This document shows, in pieces, positions 19,188-26,217 of a DNA stretch of 64,000 nt. The notes beneath the pieces are model-generated. The model was not told the origin of the DNA. It ran no database searches and saw nothing but the letters and a program-made list of their open reading frames with translations. This DNA is from Labrys sp. KNU-23 (GTDB lineage: Bacteria > Pseudomonadota > Alphaproteobacteria > Rhizobiales > Labraceae): positions 3,173,501-3,237,500 of the forward strand of contig NZ_CP043489.1 in NCBI RefSeq assembly GCF_008330945.1, written 5' to 3'. Made by a program: the position numbers and the translations under genes. The stretch's first letter is position 1. Each line of letters begins with the position of its first letter.

Positions 19188-20459
19188 ATGGCGTCCGAAG
19201 ATAGGTTCTCGTCCGATGGCGAACGCGGCGGCCTCGCCGCGCTGAACGATTTGTTCGACGACACGCCGCGCCTCGAAGCCCGCCGGCAGGGCCTGATTTC
19301 CTCGACCTCCATCGGCCTGGCCAATCGCGGCCGCGTCCTGCAGGTCCTGTTCGATCTCGGCCCGACCAGCCGTGCCGAGCTCGCAAGGCATGTCGGGGTC
19401 AACCGTGCCACCATCACCGGCATCATCCAGCCCCTGATCGACCAGGGCATCCTGGTGGAGGGAGAGCCGTTGCCCTCGAAGGAGGGCGGCGGCAAGCCGG
19501 CGCGGCCGATCTGGTTTTCCGAGGACGCCGCTCCGATCTGCGCGGTCCTGCTCATGCATGACGGCGTGCATTGCTGCCTGGTGTCGCTGGACGGCACCAT
19601 CACGGCGGAAGTCCGGGCCCCCTTCCCTGAGGATGCCGCGACGGTGGAGCCCCTGATCGATATCCTGTTCGACTGTGTCGGGCAGGTCCTCGATCTCGCT
19701 CATCGCCCGCCGCTCGGCATCGGCGTGGCGGCAGGCGGCATGATCGACACCGATACCGGCACGATCGTCGCGGTCAATCTGGCGCCCTTGCTTGACGGCT
19801 TCCCGCTCGGTGCCACCCTGGCGCGGCGCTTCGGCCTGCCGGTGCGGGTCGACCACCATCCTCGCGCTTTGCTGGTGGGCGATCGCTGGTTCGGGGTGGG
19901 GCGCGGCAAGCGCAATTTCGCGGTGATCTATACCGGGGACGTGCTGGGCGGCGCCATTTTCCTCGACGGCCATCTCTATCGCGGGCCGGCTGGGGCGGGC
20001 GGGGAGCTCGGCCACACCTTCGTCCAGGTCGATGGCGCAACCTGTCGCTGCGGGCGCAGGGGCTGCTGGGAGACGATCGCCACTGTGGGCTGGCTGCGTG
20101 GACAGGCCGGGCAGCTCGATCTTCCCTCGCCCGATATCCTGGATTCGCGCAAGCTGGCCGCGCTGGCGGCGGAAAATGGCGGCCCGGCAGCCGGCCTTCT
20201 CGATCTCTATGCCCGCAATATCGCCATCGGCATCGCCAATCTGCAGCAGACCATGGCGCCGAATTTCTTCGTGCTGCATGGCGATGTCGCCGGTGCCGGC
20301 GCGGCCCTGCTGGCGGCGATCACCGCTCATGTGCGTGACCTCGTGCCCTGGCGTCCGGGCGGCGACATCGAACTCGTCATGGGGGACCTCGAAGACCGGG
20401 CGGCGCTAAAGGGTGCCGCCGGCCTGATTCTCTCTGAGTTGCTGCATTTCGCACTGTGA
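19188..20459 (+). CDS. ROK-family transcriptional regulator (NagC/XylR type)
   Basis: This 423-residue protein has an N-terminal winged helix (residues about 45-105: VLQVLFDLGPTSRAELARHV then NRATITGIIQPLIDQGIL) followed by a ROK sugar-kinase-like domain. The zinc motif of the ROK family is present as GATCRCGRRGCWET (CxCGxxGCxE type). ATG at 19188 was chosen because an upstream extension is not conserved in composition and lacks a signal. It probably senses the sugar imported by the divergent 13092-18838 operon. Confidence 0.88.
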   Translation: MASEDRFSSDGERGGLAALNDLFDDTPRLEARRQGLISSTSIGLANRGRVLQVLFDLGPTSRAELARHVGVNRATITGIIQPLIDQGILVEGEPLPSKEGGGKPARPIWFSEDAAPICAVLLMHDGVHCCLVSLDGTITAEVRAPFPEDAATVEPLIDILFDCVGQVLDLAHRPPLGIGVAAGGMIDTDTGTIVAVNLAPLLDGFPLGATLARRFGLPVRVDHHPRALLVGDRWFGVGRGKRNFAVIYTGDVLGGAIFLDGHLYRGPAGAGGELGHTFVQVDGATCRCGRRGCWETIATVGWLRGQAGQLDLPSPDILDSRKLAALAAENGGPAAGLLDLYARNIAIGIANLQQTMAPNFFVLHGDVAGAGAALLAAITAHVRDLVPWRPGGDIELVMGDLEDRAALKGAAGLILSELLHFAL

Positions 20460-20465
20460 CGGCCT

Positions 20466-21239
20466 TCAGCCCATATAGACGCCGCCGGTGACGTTCACGG
20501 CCTGGCCGGTCATGAAGGCGGCGCCTTCCGAGGCGAGGAAGGCCACGAGAGGGGCAATGTCCTCCGGCGTCTCGATGCGTCCGAGCGGGGTCTGCGCGAT
20601 ATAGTCGGTCGCCACGGCCTCGGCCGTGATGCCACGCAGCTTGGCCTCCCACTCGATCTCGCGTTCCTGCATCGAAGTGCGCACGAAGCCGGGGCAGACG
20701 CAGTTGACGCGGATGCCGTGCGGCGCCATCTCGCGGGCGATCGCCTGGGTCCAGCCGACGACGGCGAATTTGCTGGCCGAATAATGCGCCAGCAGCGGCG
20801 CGCCGACCTTGCCGGCGAGCGAGGCGGTGTTGACGATCGTGCCCTTGCGACCCGCTTCGAGGAAATGGCGCACGGCGGTCTGGTTGGTCAGGAAGATGCC
20901 GCGAATGTTGACGTCGAAATTGAAGTCCCATTCCTCGTCGGTGAGGTCGACCACCTTGTTCATGGTGGAGACGCCGGCATTGCCGATCAGGAGGTCATAG
21001 CCGTCCCAGTCCCGTGCGATTGCCGCGAAAGCCGTCTCGACGGAGCTGCGCTTGCGCACGTCGATGGCGATACCGCGATGACCGCTGCCCAGGCTGGACG
21101 CCAGCTCCGACGCCCGCTTCTCGTCGAGGTCGGCCACGGCAATCCTGACGCCCAGGCCGGCCAAATGGCGGGCGATCGCCGCGCCGATGCCGGAGGCTCC
21201 GCCCGTTACGATTGCCCGTTTTCCGGCCAGATCCTGCAT
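20466..21239 (-). CDS. short-chain dehydrogenase/reductase (SDR)
   Basis: This 257-residue classical SDR carries the cofactor motif TGGASGIGAAIARHL near residue 10, the NAG motif (IGNAGVSTMNK) and the catalytic YSASKFAVVGW (Tyr and Lys). A C-terminal FMTGQAVNVTGGVYMG follows. Asp in VADLD after strand 2 suggests NAD(H) preference. ATG at 21239 follows GGGAACATATCG. It converges with the ROK gene (six bases apart). Its promoter region contains a site matching the one near the deoR-like gene, so it may belong to that regulon. Confidence 0.92.
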   Translation of the reverse strand: MQDLAGKRAIVTGGASGIGAAIARHLAGLGVRIAVADLDEKRASELASSLGSGHRGIAIDVRKRSSVETAFAAIARDWDGYDLLIGNAGVSTMNKVVDLTDEEWDFNFDVNIRGIFLTNQTAVRHFLEAGRKGTIVNTASLAGKVGAPLLAHYSASKFAVVGWTQAIAREMAPHGIRVNCVCPGFVRTSMQEREIEWEAKLRGITAEAVATDYIAQTPLGRIETPEDIAPLVAFLASEGAAFMTGQAVNVTGGVYMG

Positions 21240-21266
21240 CGATATGTTCCCGCTTCTGAGTGAGTT

Positions 21267-21280
21267 TCGAACATATTGAA
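21267..21280. promoter_or_regulatory. candidate DeoR-type operator near the SDR gene
   Basis: The 14-mer tcgaacatattgaa matches the reverse complement of the site at 21607-21620 (tcgaacatattcga) in 12 of 14 positions. It lies 28 bases upstream of the SDR start codon. Confidence 0.5.
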
Positions 21281-21606
21281 ACACAATCGAGCGTTATCGC
21301 ACAAGTGTAAATGTCGATGCTATGATCGACGGTTGCCATGAAGGTGGAGGAGGGGCGCCAACGTCGAGCCGCAGCGGGATGTTGTTCGTGATTTCGGGCG
21401 GTGATCGGGGGCAACTGAACGCCAGATGGTCGAAACCCTCCCTTGTGGACAAGTTTTGGCTGGTTATCGCTACTGCGCGACGGCATCGGTGTTGCTGCGC
21501 GCTCATGCGCGAGCCTTGCCGGTTGGCCCTGTGCTTGTCGGCGGAAAATTCCTGCGCTTTGTGCAGATGGGGCTTGCTACCTGATCGAAGATGTTACATC
21601 TTGTGA

Positions 21607-21620
21607 TCGAATATGTTCGA
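21607..21620. promoter_or_regulatory. candidate DeoR-type operator near the deoR-like gene
   Basis: The palindrome tcgaatatgttcga lies 50 bases upstream of the DeoR-family start codon. A related copy is found at 21267-21280 in front of the divergent SDR gene. The pair suggests that one repressor controls both directions. The rest of 21240-21669 contains no supported gene. Confidence 0.55.
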
Positions 21621-21669
21621 TTTCGTCATAGTGCATGCTGCCTTTGTGGGCGCTACAAGGGCAATCTGA

Positions 21670-22527
21670 ATGCAGCTGAACATGGCGAAGAGAATGCAGA
21701 TGACGCCCGTGATGACGAATGCTTCCCGGATCCCGGCAACGGCGCGGCGCGACAGGTTGATCCAGATGATCGGCCAGCGTCGCTACATCAACGTATCCGA
21801 TGCGGCGGTGGAGCTTCAGGTTTCGGAAATGACGATCAGGCGCGATCTCGACCGCCTTGCCGAAAGCGGGTTGATCAGCAGGGACCATGGCGGGGCGACG
21901 GCGCGGGCACCCGAGACGGCGTTCGACGCCGAGGAGCCCGCCTTCGAAGTCCGCGGCCGACGCCAGGCCGACGCCAAGGAGAAGATCGCGCGTGCGGCAG
22001 CACGGTTCGTGCAGCCGGGGCAGACCATCGGCATCGACACGGGCAGCACCACCCATCGCTTCGCCCGCGAATTGCTCGACCGGCCCGGGCTCCGGCTGTT
22101 CTGCAGCAATCTGCGCACGGCAGGATTGCTGGCCGGCGGCAAGAGCCCGGTCTATGCGCTGGGCGGGTTGATCCGTCCGCATGAGTTTTCCGTATGCGGG
22201 CCGATGGCGAGTTCGCAGCTCTCGGGTTTGTGGCTCGACGCCGTCTTCCTGGGCGTCTCCGGCATCACCGCCCAGGGCATTTTCGACTACACGCTCGAAG
22301 ATGCCGAGATCAAGCGCGCCTTCATGGAGCGCTCCCGCCAGGTGGTGGTGCTGTGCGATTCCTCAAAGTTCGACCACCGCTCCCTCGTGCAGGTCGGCCC
22401 CTACGGGCAGATCCACGTCCTCGTCACCGACGCCGCCTTGCCCGAACACCTCGCCGAGCCCCTGGACCGGGCCGGTGTCCAGGTTGTTGTCGCCGGGCAG
22501 GAGGCGCCGGCTTTCTCAGAACCTTAA
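21670..22527 (+). CDS. DeoR/GlpR-family transcriptional repressor
   Basis: This 285-residue regulator has the DeoR helix-turn-helix (RRDRLIQMIGQRRYINVSD, then VSEMTIRRDLDRLAESGLI, residues about 26-65). The C-terminal sugar-phosphate-binding domain contains GQTIGIDTGSTTHRFAREL and DAVFLGVSGI. ATG at 21670 has AAGGG eight bases upstream; a later ATG at 21700 is also possible. It heads the collinear set that continues through BtpA-like, kinase, phosphatase and amidase genes. The ligand is probably a phosphorylated sugar made by the FGGY kinase. Confidence 0.9.
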   Translation: MQLNMAKRMQMTPVMTNASRIPATARRDRLIQMIGQRRYINVSDAAVELQVSEMTIRRDLDRLAESGLISRDHGGATARAPETAFDAEEPAFEVRGRRQADAKEKIARAAARFVQPGQTIGIDTGSTTHRFARELLDRPGLRLFCSNLRTAGLLAGGKSPVYALGGLIRPHEFSVCGPMASSQLSGLWLDAVFLGVSGITAQGIFDYTLEDAEIKRAFMERSRQVVVLCDSSKFDHRSLVQVGPYGQIHVLVTDAALPEHLAEPLDRAGVQVVVAGQEAPAFSEP

Positions 22528-22546
22528 GTTTCGACAGGAGTTATCG

Positions 22547-23347
22547 ATGGTTTTCGACTTCCTCGGCCCTCGCCGCAAGGCCGTGATCGCGATGGTGCAT
22601 ATCGGCGCGCTGCCCGGCGCCCCGCTCTTCGATGCGAAGGGCGGCGTGAACAAGCTCATCGACGATGCCGCTAGGGATATCGAGAACCTGCAGGACAATG
22701 GCGTGCATGCCGTCATGTTCGGCAATGAGAATGACCGGCCCTATCGCTTCAAGGCTCCGATCGAATCCGCGGCGGCGATGACGGCGATCGTCACCGCGCT
22801 CAAGCCGCTGCTCAAGGTGCCTTTCGGCGTGAACTATCTGTGGGACCCCACGGCCTCGGTGGCGATCGCAGGGGCGACCGGCGCTTCCTTCGCCCGCGAG
22901 ATCTTCACCGGCCTGTTCGCCTCCGACATGGGATTGTGGCAGCCCAACGCTGCCGATGCCCATAAGCTGCGCCGCGAAATCGGGCGTCCGGACCTCAAGC
23001 TGCTCTACAACATCAATGCCGAATTCGCGTCCTCGCTGGACAGCCGGCCGATCGAGCTGCGCGCCCGCAGCGCCGTATTCTCCTCCCTCGCCGACGCCAT
23101 CCTGGTCTCCGGCCCGCTCACCGGCCAGCCGGCCGCCGCCGCGGACCTGAAGAAGGTGGCCGAGACGGTCAAGGACGTGCCCGTCTTCGCCAACACCGGC
23201 GTCAACATCGACAATGTCGCCGACGTCTTGTCGGTGGCCTCCGGCGTGATCATCGGCACCCATTTCAAGATCGACGGCAATACCTGGAATGCCGTCGATC
23301 CGGCACGGGTGAAGCGCTTCATGGACAAGGTGGCACCGCTGGCGTGA
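22547..23347 (+). CDS. BtpA/SgcQ-family TIM-barrel protein
   Basis: This 266-residue protein matches the BtpA family (MVHIGALPGAPLFD near the N-terminus, LKVPFGVNYLWDP, FANTGVNIDNVADVL, GVIIGTHFKIDG). The family is named from a cyanobacterial photosystem I factor, but in heterotrophs its members sit in sugar operons (SgcQ) with unknown chemistry. GACAGGAG precedes the ATG by seven bases. It lies 20 bases after the DeoR gene, so it is probably co-transcribed. Confidence 0.85.
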   Translation: MVFDFLGPRRKAVIAMVHIGALPGAPLFDAKGGVNKLIDDAARDIENLQDNGVHAVMFGNENDRPYRFKAPIESAAAMTAIVTALKPLLKVPFGVNYLWDPTASVAIAGATGASFAREIFTGLFASDMGLWQPNAADAHKLRREIGRPDLKLLYNINAEFASSLDSRPIELRARSAVFSSLADAILVSGPLTGQPAAAADLKKVAETVKDVPVFANTGVNIDNVADVLSVASGVIIGTHFKIDGNTWNAVDPARVKRFMDKVAPLA

Positions 23348-23350
23348 ATG

Positions 23351-23500
23351 GAGCGCGGACTTCACAGCGACATGCTTGCATGTCGCGATGTCCGCTCTCG
23401 AACCACCACCTTGCAGAACGAGAAGATATGGCCTTCAAGAGCCGCTTCTCCTCGTTTTGCACATGAAGCGTTTCCAAGAGCGGACTAGAAGTCCGCGCTC
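23351..23500. repeat. composite inverted repeat between btpA-like and kinase genes
   Basis: Outer arms gagcgcggact (23351-23361) and agtccgcgctc (23490-23500) are perfect complements. Inside are the hairpin gcgacatgc-tt-gcatgtcgc and the hairpin agcggac-tagaa-gtccgc. Similar elements with differing core bases occur at 54631-54712 and 60329-60409. It fills the gap before the kinase gene. Confidence 0.75.
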
Positions 23501-23511
23501 CAAGGTTTTCC

Positions 23512-25011
23512 ATGCCCTGCGTCCTCGGCCTCGACATCGGCACGACCTCCACCATCGGCATCCTGATCCGGCTGCCCTCGGAGGTGCTCGGCCTCATCTC
23601 CCGTCCTGTAACGCTGCGTTCGCCGCATGCCGGCTGGGCGGAGGAGGATCCGAACCAGTGGTGGGAGAATGCCTGTGCCATCACCCGCGAGCTGATCGCG
23701 ACCAGTGGCATCGCGCCCGACGAGATCCAGGCCGTCGGCGTCACCGGCATGCTCCCGGCCGTGGTGCTGCTGGATGGGAACGGCGAGTTGATCCGCCCGA
23801 GCATCCAGCAGAGCGACGGGCGCTGCGGGGAGGAGGTTGCCGAGCTTGCCGCGGAGATTGCGGAGGACGCCTTCCTGGCCCGGGCCGGCAACGGCATCAA
23901 CCAGCAATTGGTGACGGCCAAGCTGCGCTGGCTCGAGAAGCACGAGCCGGATGGTTTCAAGCGCATCGCCACCGTGTTCGGCTCCTATGACTATATCAAT
24001 TGGCGCCTGACCGGCGTGAGGGCCGTCGAGCAGAACTGGGCGCTCGAAGCCGGCTTTACCGACCTTTCCACCCAGGACATCGCCGATGATCTGGTGGCCC
24101 TCGCCCATATCCCGCGCAGCGCCGTGCCGCCGCGCCGGCTTTCCCACCAGATTCTCGGCTCGGTGACGGATGAGGCGGCGGCAGCCACGGGCCTCAACGC
24201 CGGAACACCCGTCGTCGGCGGGGCGGCCGATCATATCGCTTCGGCCTTGTGCGCCGGCGTGGTTGCCCCCGGCGACGTCCTCCTGAAGTTCGGCGGCTCG
24301 GCGGATGTGCTGATCGCCTCCGACAAGGTGGCGCCGGATCCGCGTATGTATCTCGACTACCATCTGGTGCCCGGGCTCTATGTGCCCAATGGCTGCATGT
24401 CGACCGGTGGTTCGGGGCTCAACTGGTTTGCGGCAACCTTCGCCGGGGGCGAGCGCGAGGCAGCCGCCCAGGAAGGCCTCAGCCTCCACCAGCATCTCGA
24501 CCGGCTCGCCGCCGACATCCCGGCCGGCGCCGAGGGCGTGCACATCCTGCCCTATTTCCTCGGCGAGAAGACACCGATCCACGACCCCGTCATCCGTGGC
24601 GCCTTTTCGGGCCTCAGCCTGGCAACCGGCTTACCCCACCTCTGGCGAGCCTTGCTCGAGGCCTATGCCTACGCGATCCGCCATCATGTCGAGACCTTGA
24701 ACGACATGGGGCACACCACCACCAACTACCTGGTTTCGGATGGCGGTTCGAACAGCGCGGTCTGGATGCAGATCGTCGCCGACGTGCTGCAGGTTCCCCT
24801 GCAGCGTCTCAACGGCCATCCCGGTTCCTGCCTCGGTGCGGCTTGGACGGCGGCCATCGGGGCGGGGCTTGCCTCGGAATGGCCTGAAGTCTCGCGTTTC
24901 ATTAGCCTGCGCGATCGAATCGAGCCGAATGTGCAGAACAAGGCAGTCTATGAAGCGGGATACCGGGCCTTCCGCGGGCTCTATCGCCGGCTTCGTGAGG
25001 AGGATGTATGA
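23512..25011 (+). CDS. FGGY-family carbohydrate kinase (xylulokinase-like)
   Basis: This 499-residue kinase has two ASKHA domains. The N-terminal phosphate-1 motif is CVLGLDIGTTSTIGILIR. The C-terminal half shows VVGGAADHIASALCAGV and LVSDGGSNSAVWMQIVAD, the adenosine-binding region. Catalytic Asp candidates lie in IQQSDGRCGEEV, the usual place for the FGGY family. The stop overlaps the next gene as ATGA. With the phosphatase and BtpA-like genes it probably handles a pentose, pentitol or related sugar. Confidence 0.9.
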   Translation: MPCVLGLDIGTTSTIGILIRLPSEVLGLISRPVTLRSPHAGWAEEDPNQWWENACAITRELIATSGIAPDEIQAVGVTGMLPAVVLLDGNGELIRPSIQQSDGRCGEEVAELAAEIAEDAFLARAGNGINQQLVTAKLRWLEKHEPDGFKRIATVFGSYDYINWRLTGVRAVEQNWALEAGFTDLSTQDIADDLVALAHIPRSAVPPRRLSHQILGSVTDEAAAATGLNAGTPVVGGAADHIASALCAGVVAPGDVLLKFGGSADVLIASDKVAPDPRMYLDYHLVPGLYVPNGCMSTGGSGLNWFAATFAGGEREAAAQEGLSLHQHLDRLAADIPAGAEGVHILPYFLGEKTPIHDPVIRGAFSGLSLATGLPHLWRALLEAYAYAIRHHVETLNDMGHTTTNYLVSDGGSNSAVWMQIVADVLQVPLQRLNGHPGSCLGAAWTAAIGAGLASEWPEVSRFISLRDRIEPNVQNKAVYEAGYRAFRGLYRRLREEDV

Positions 25012-25670
25012 GAATCGAGGCCATCGCCTGGGACATCGACGGCACGCTGGTGGACAGTGAGCCGCTGCACCAGGAGGCGCTCAACGCCATCAGCCACGAT
25101 CTCGGCATCGACATGTCGGACCTGCATGACGACCGCTTCCGCGGCATCCATATGGGCGATGTCTGGCGCCTGCTGGAAAGTCGTATGCCCGCCGGCGTGA
25201 CGGAGAAAAGCTGGGGCACGTCAATCGTCGACTACTACATCGCACGAGCCCACACATTGGAACCCCTGCCAGGCGTGCTCGATCTCGTGCGCCGCTTTGC
25301 CGCCGCCGGTATCCGGCAGGCCTGCGTCTCCAATTCGAGCCGCCGCGTGGTCGATGCCAACATCGCCGGGCTCGGCATCCTGCCCTTCATCGATTTCTCG
25401 ATCAGCCTCGACGATGTCACCAGGGGCAAGCCCGATCCCGAGCCTTATGCCACGGCCTGCCGGAGGCTTGGTGCTTTGCCGGCTCATGTTCTCGGCGTCG
25501 AAGACAGCCATACCGGGTTTGCCTCGGCCAAGGCTGCGGGCCTCCTGACCGCCTTTCACACCGTCGGCGGCGAAGCCCCTGCAGGCGCCGACCTCGTCTT
25601 TTCCGATATGCGCGATCTCGGGGCCTTCGTGCTCGCGCCGGTCGCCTCCGCCGCTCCATCCAGTTCGTGA
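25008..25670 (+). CDS. HAD-superfamily phosphatase (beta-phosphoglucomutase/GS1-like)
   Basis: This 220-residue HAD hydrolase shows motif I DIDGTLVDSEPLHQEAL, motif II VSNSSR, and motif III/IV around KPDPEPYATACRRLG and GVEDSHTGFASAKAAG. A helical cap lies at residues 20-85. It overlaps the kinase gene by four bases, so the two are translationally coupled. It probably removes or repairs a sugar phosphate in the same pathway. Confidence 0.9.
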   Translation: MRIEAIAWDIDGTLVDSEPLHQEALNAISHDLGIDMSDLHDDRFRGIHMGDVWRLLESRMPAGVTEKSWGTSIVDYYIARAHTLEPLPGVLDLVRRFAAAGIRQACVSNSSRRVVDANIAGLGILPFIDFSISLDDVTRGKPDPEPYATACRRLGALPAHVLGVEDSHTGFASAKAAGLLTAFHTVGGEAPAGADLVFSDMRDLGAFVLAPVASAAPSSS

Positions 25671-25680
25671 AGGCAGTGCC

Positions 25681-26001
25681 ATGGTCTACAAGATCGATCC
25701 CCAGGCGGACCGTCAGTATATCGAGGAATTCCGGCGCTGCCCGATCGGACGCCACAGCCCCGGCCTGCAGCGCGTGCTGCATATCATGCGCCAGGACCCC
25801 AGCGGCAACCAGGTGATCCTGTTCTGCCGCAAGCCCTTCGAGGAATGGGTGCTCGCCACCATGCCGCCCGACCGGCGCGATCCGATTGTCTATGAGGACG
25901 AGCCCGTTTTCACCAGTCGCGAGGAGGCGGAATGGGAGATCTTCCGCCGGCGCTGGCGCCTGCTCACCGGTGAAAGCATCAACCTGCCGTACCGGGACTG
26001 A
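25681..26001 (+). CDS. dmfA1: small subunit of an N,N-dimethylformamidase-like amidase
   Basis: This 106-residue protein resembles the alpha subunit of N,N-dimethylformamidase, which has about 130 residues in characterised enzymes. The segment RHSPGLQRVLHIMRQDP, the aromatic FCRKPFEEWVLATM and the acidic FTSREEAEWEIFRRRW follow the order I recall for that subunit. The N-terminus is about 25 residues shorter. ATG at 25681 follows GAAGG, ten bases after the phosphatase stop. The next gene encodes the matching large subunit. The assignment rests on remembered family sequence and on the neighbour, not on an alignment. Confidence 0.72.
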   Translation: MVYKIDPQADRQYIEEFRRCPIGRHSPGLQRVLHIMRQDPSGNQVILFCRKPFEEWVLATMPPDRRDPIVYEDEPVFTSREEAEWEIFRRRWRLLTGESINLPYRD

Positions 26002-26011
26002 GAGACACTTC

Positions 26012-26158
26012 CCTTCTCCCCTTGCGGGAGAAGGTGCCCCGAAGGGGCGGATGAGGGGAGACACGCGATCTTGCACGGTATGCGCCAACACCCCTGATCC
26101 CTCTGCCGGGGCCTCTAGTCAACTCGAGAGAGTTGACGACACCCGCAAGGGGAGAAGG
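26012..26158. repeat. intergenic palindromic repeat, 'ccttctcccc' family, copy 2
   Basis: It starts with ccttctccccttgcgggaga and ends with the inverse, ccgcaaggggagaagg. Inside the right arm is a separate short hairpin, gtcaactc-gaga-gagttgac (about 26118-26137), not present in the other copies. It separates the two amidase subunit genes. Confidence 0.8.
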
Positions 26159-26217
26159 CAACCATACAGTTCGCTTCCGCCTCATCCGAATAATCTTGCC
26201 ATCCGAGCGCCCACGTC

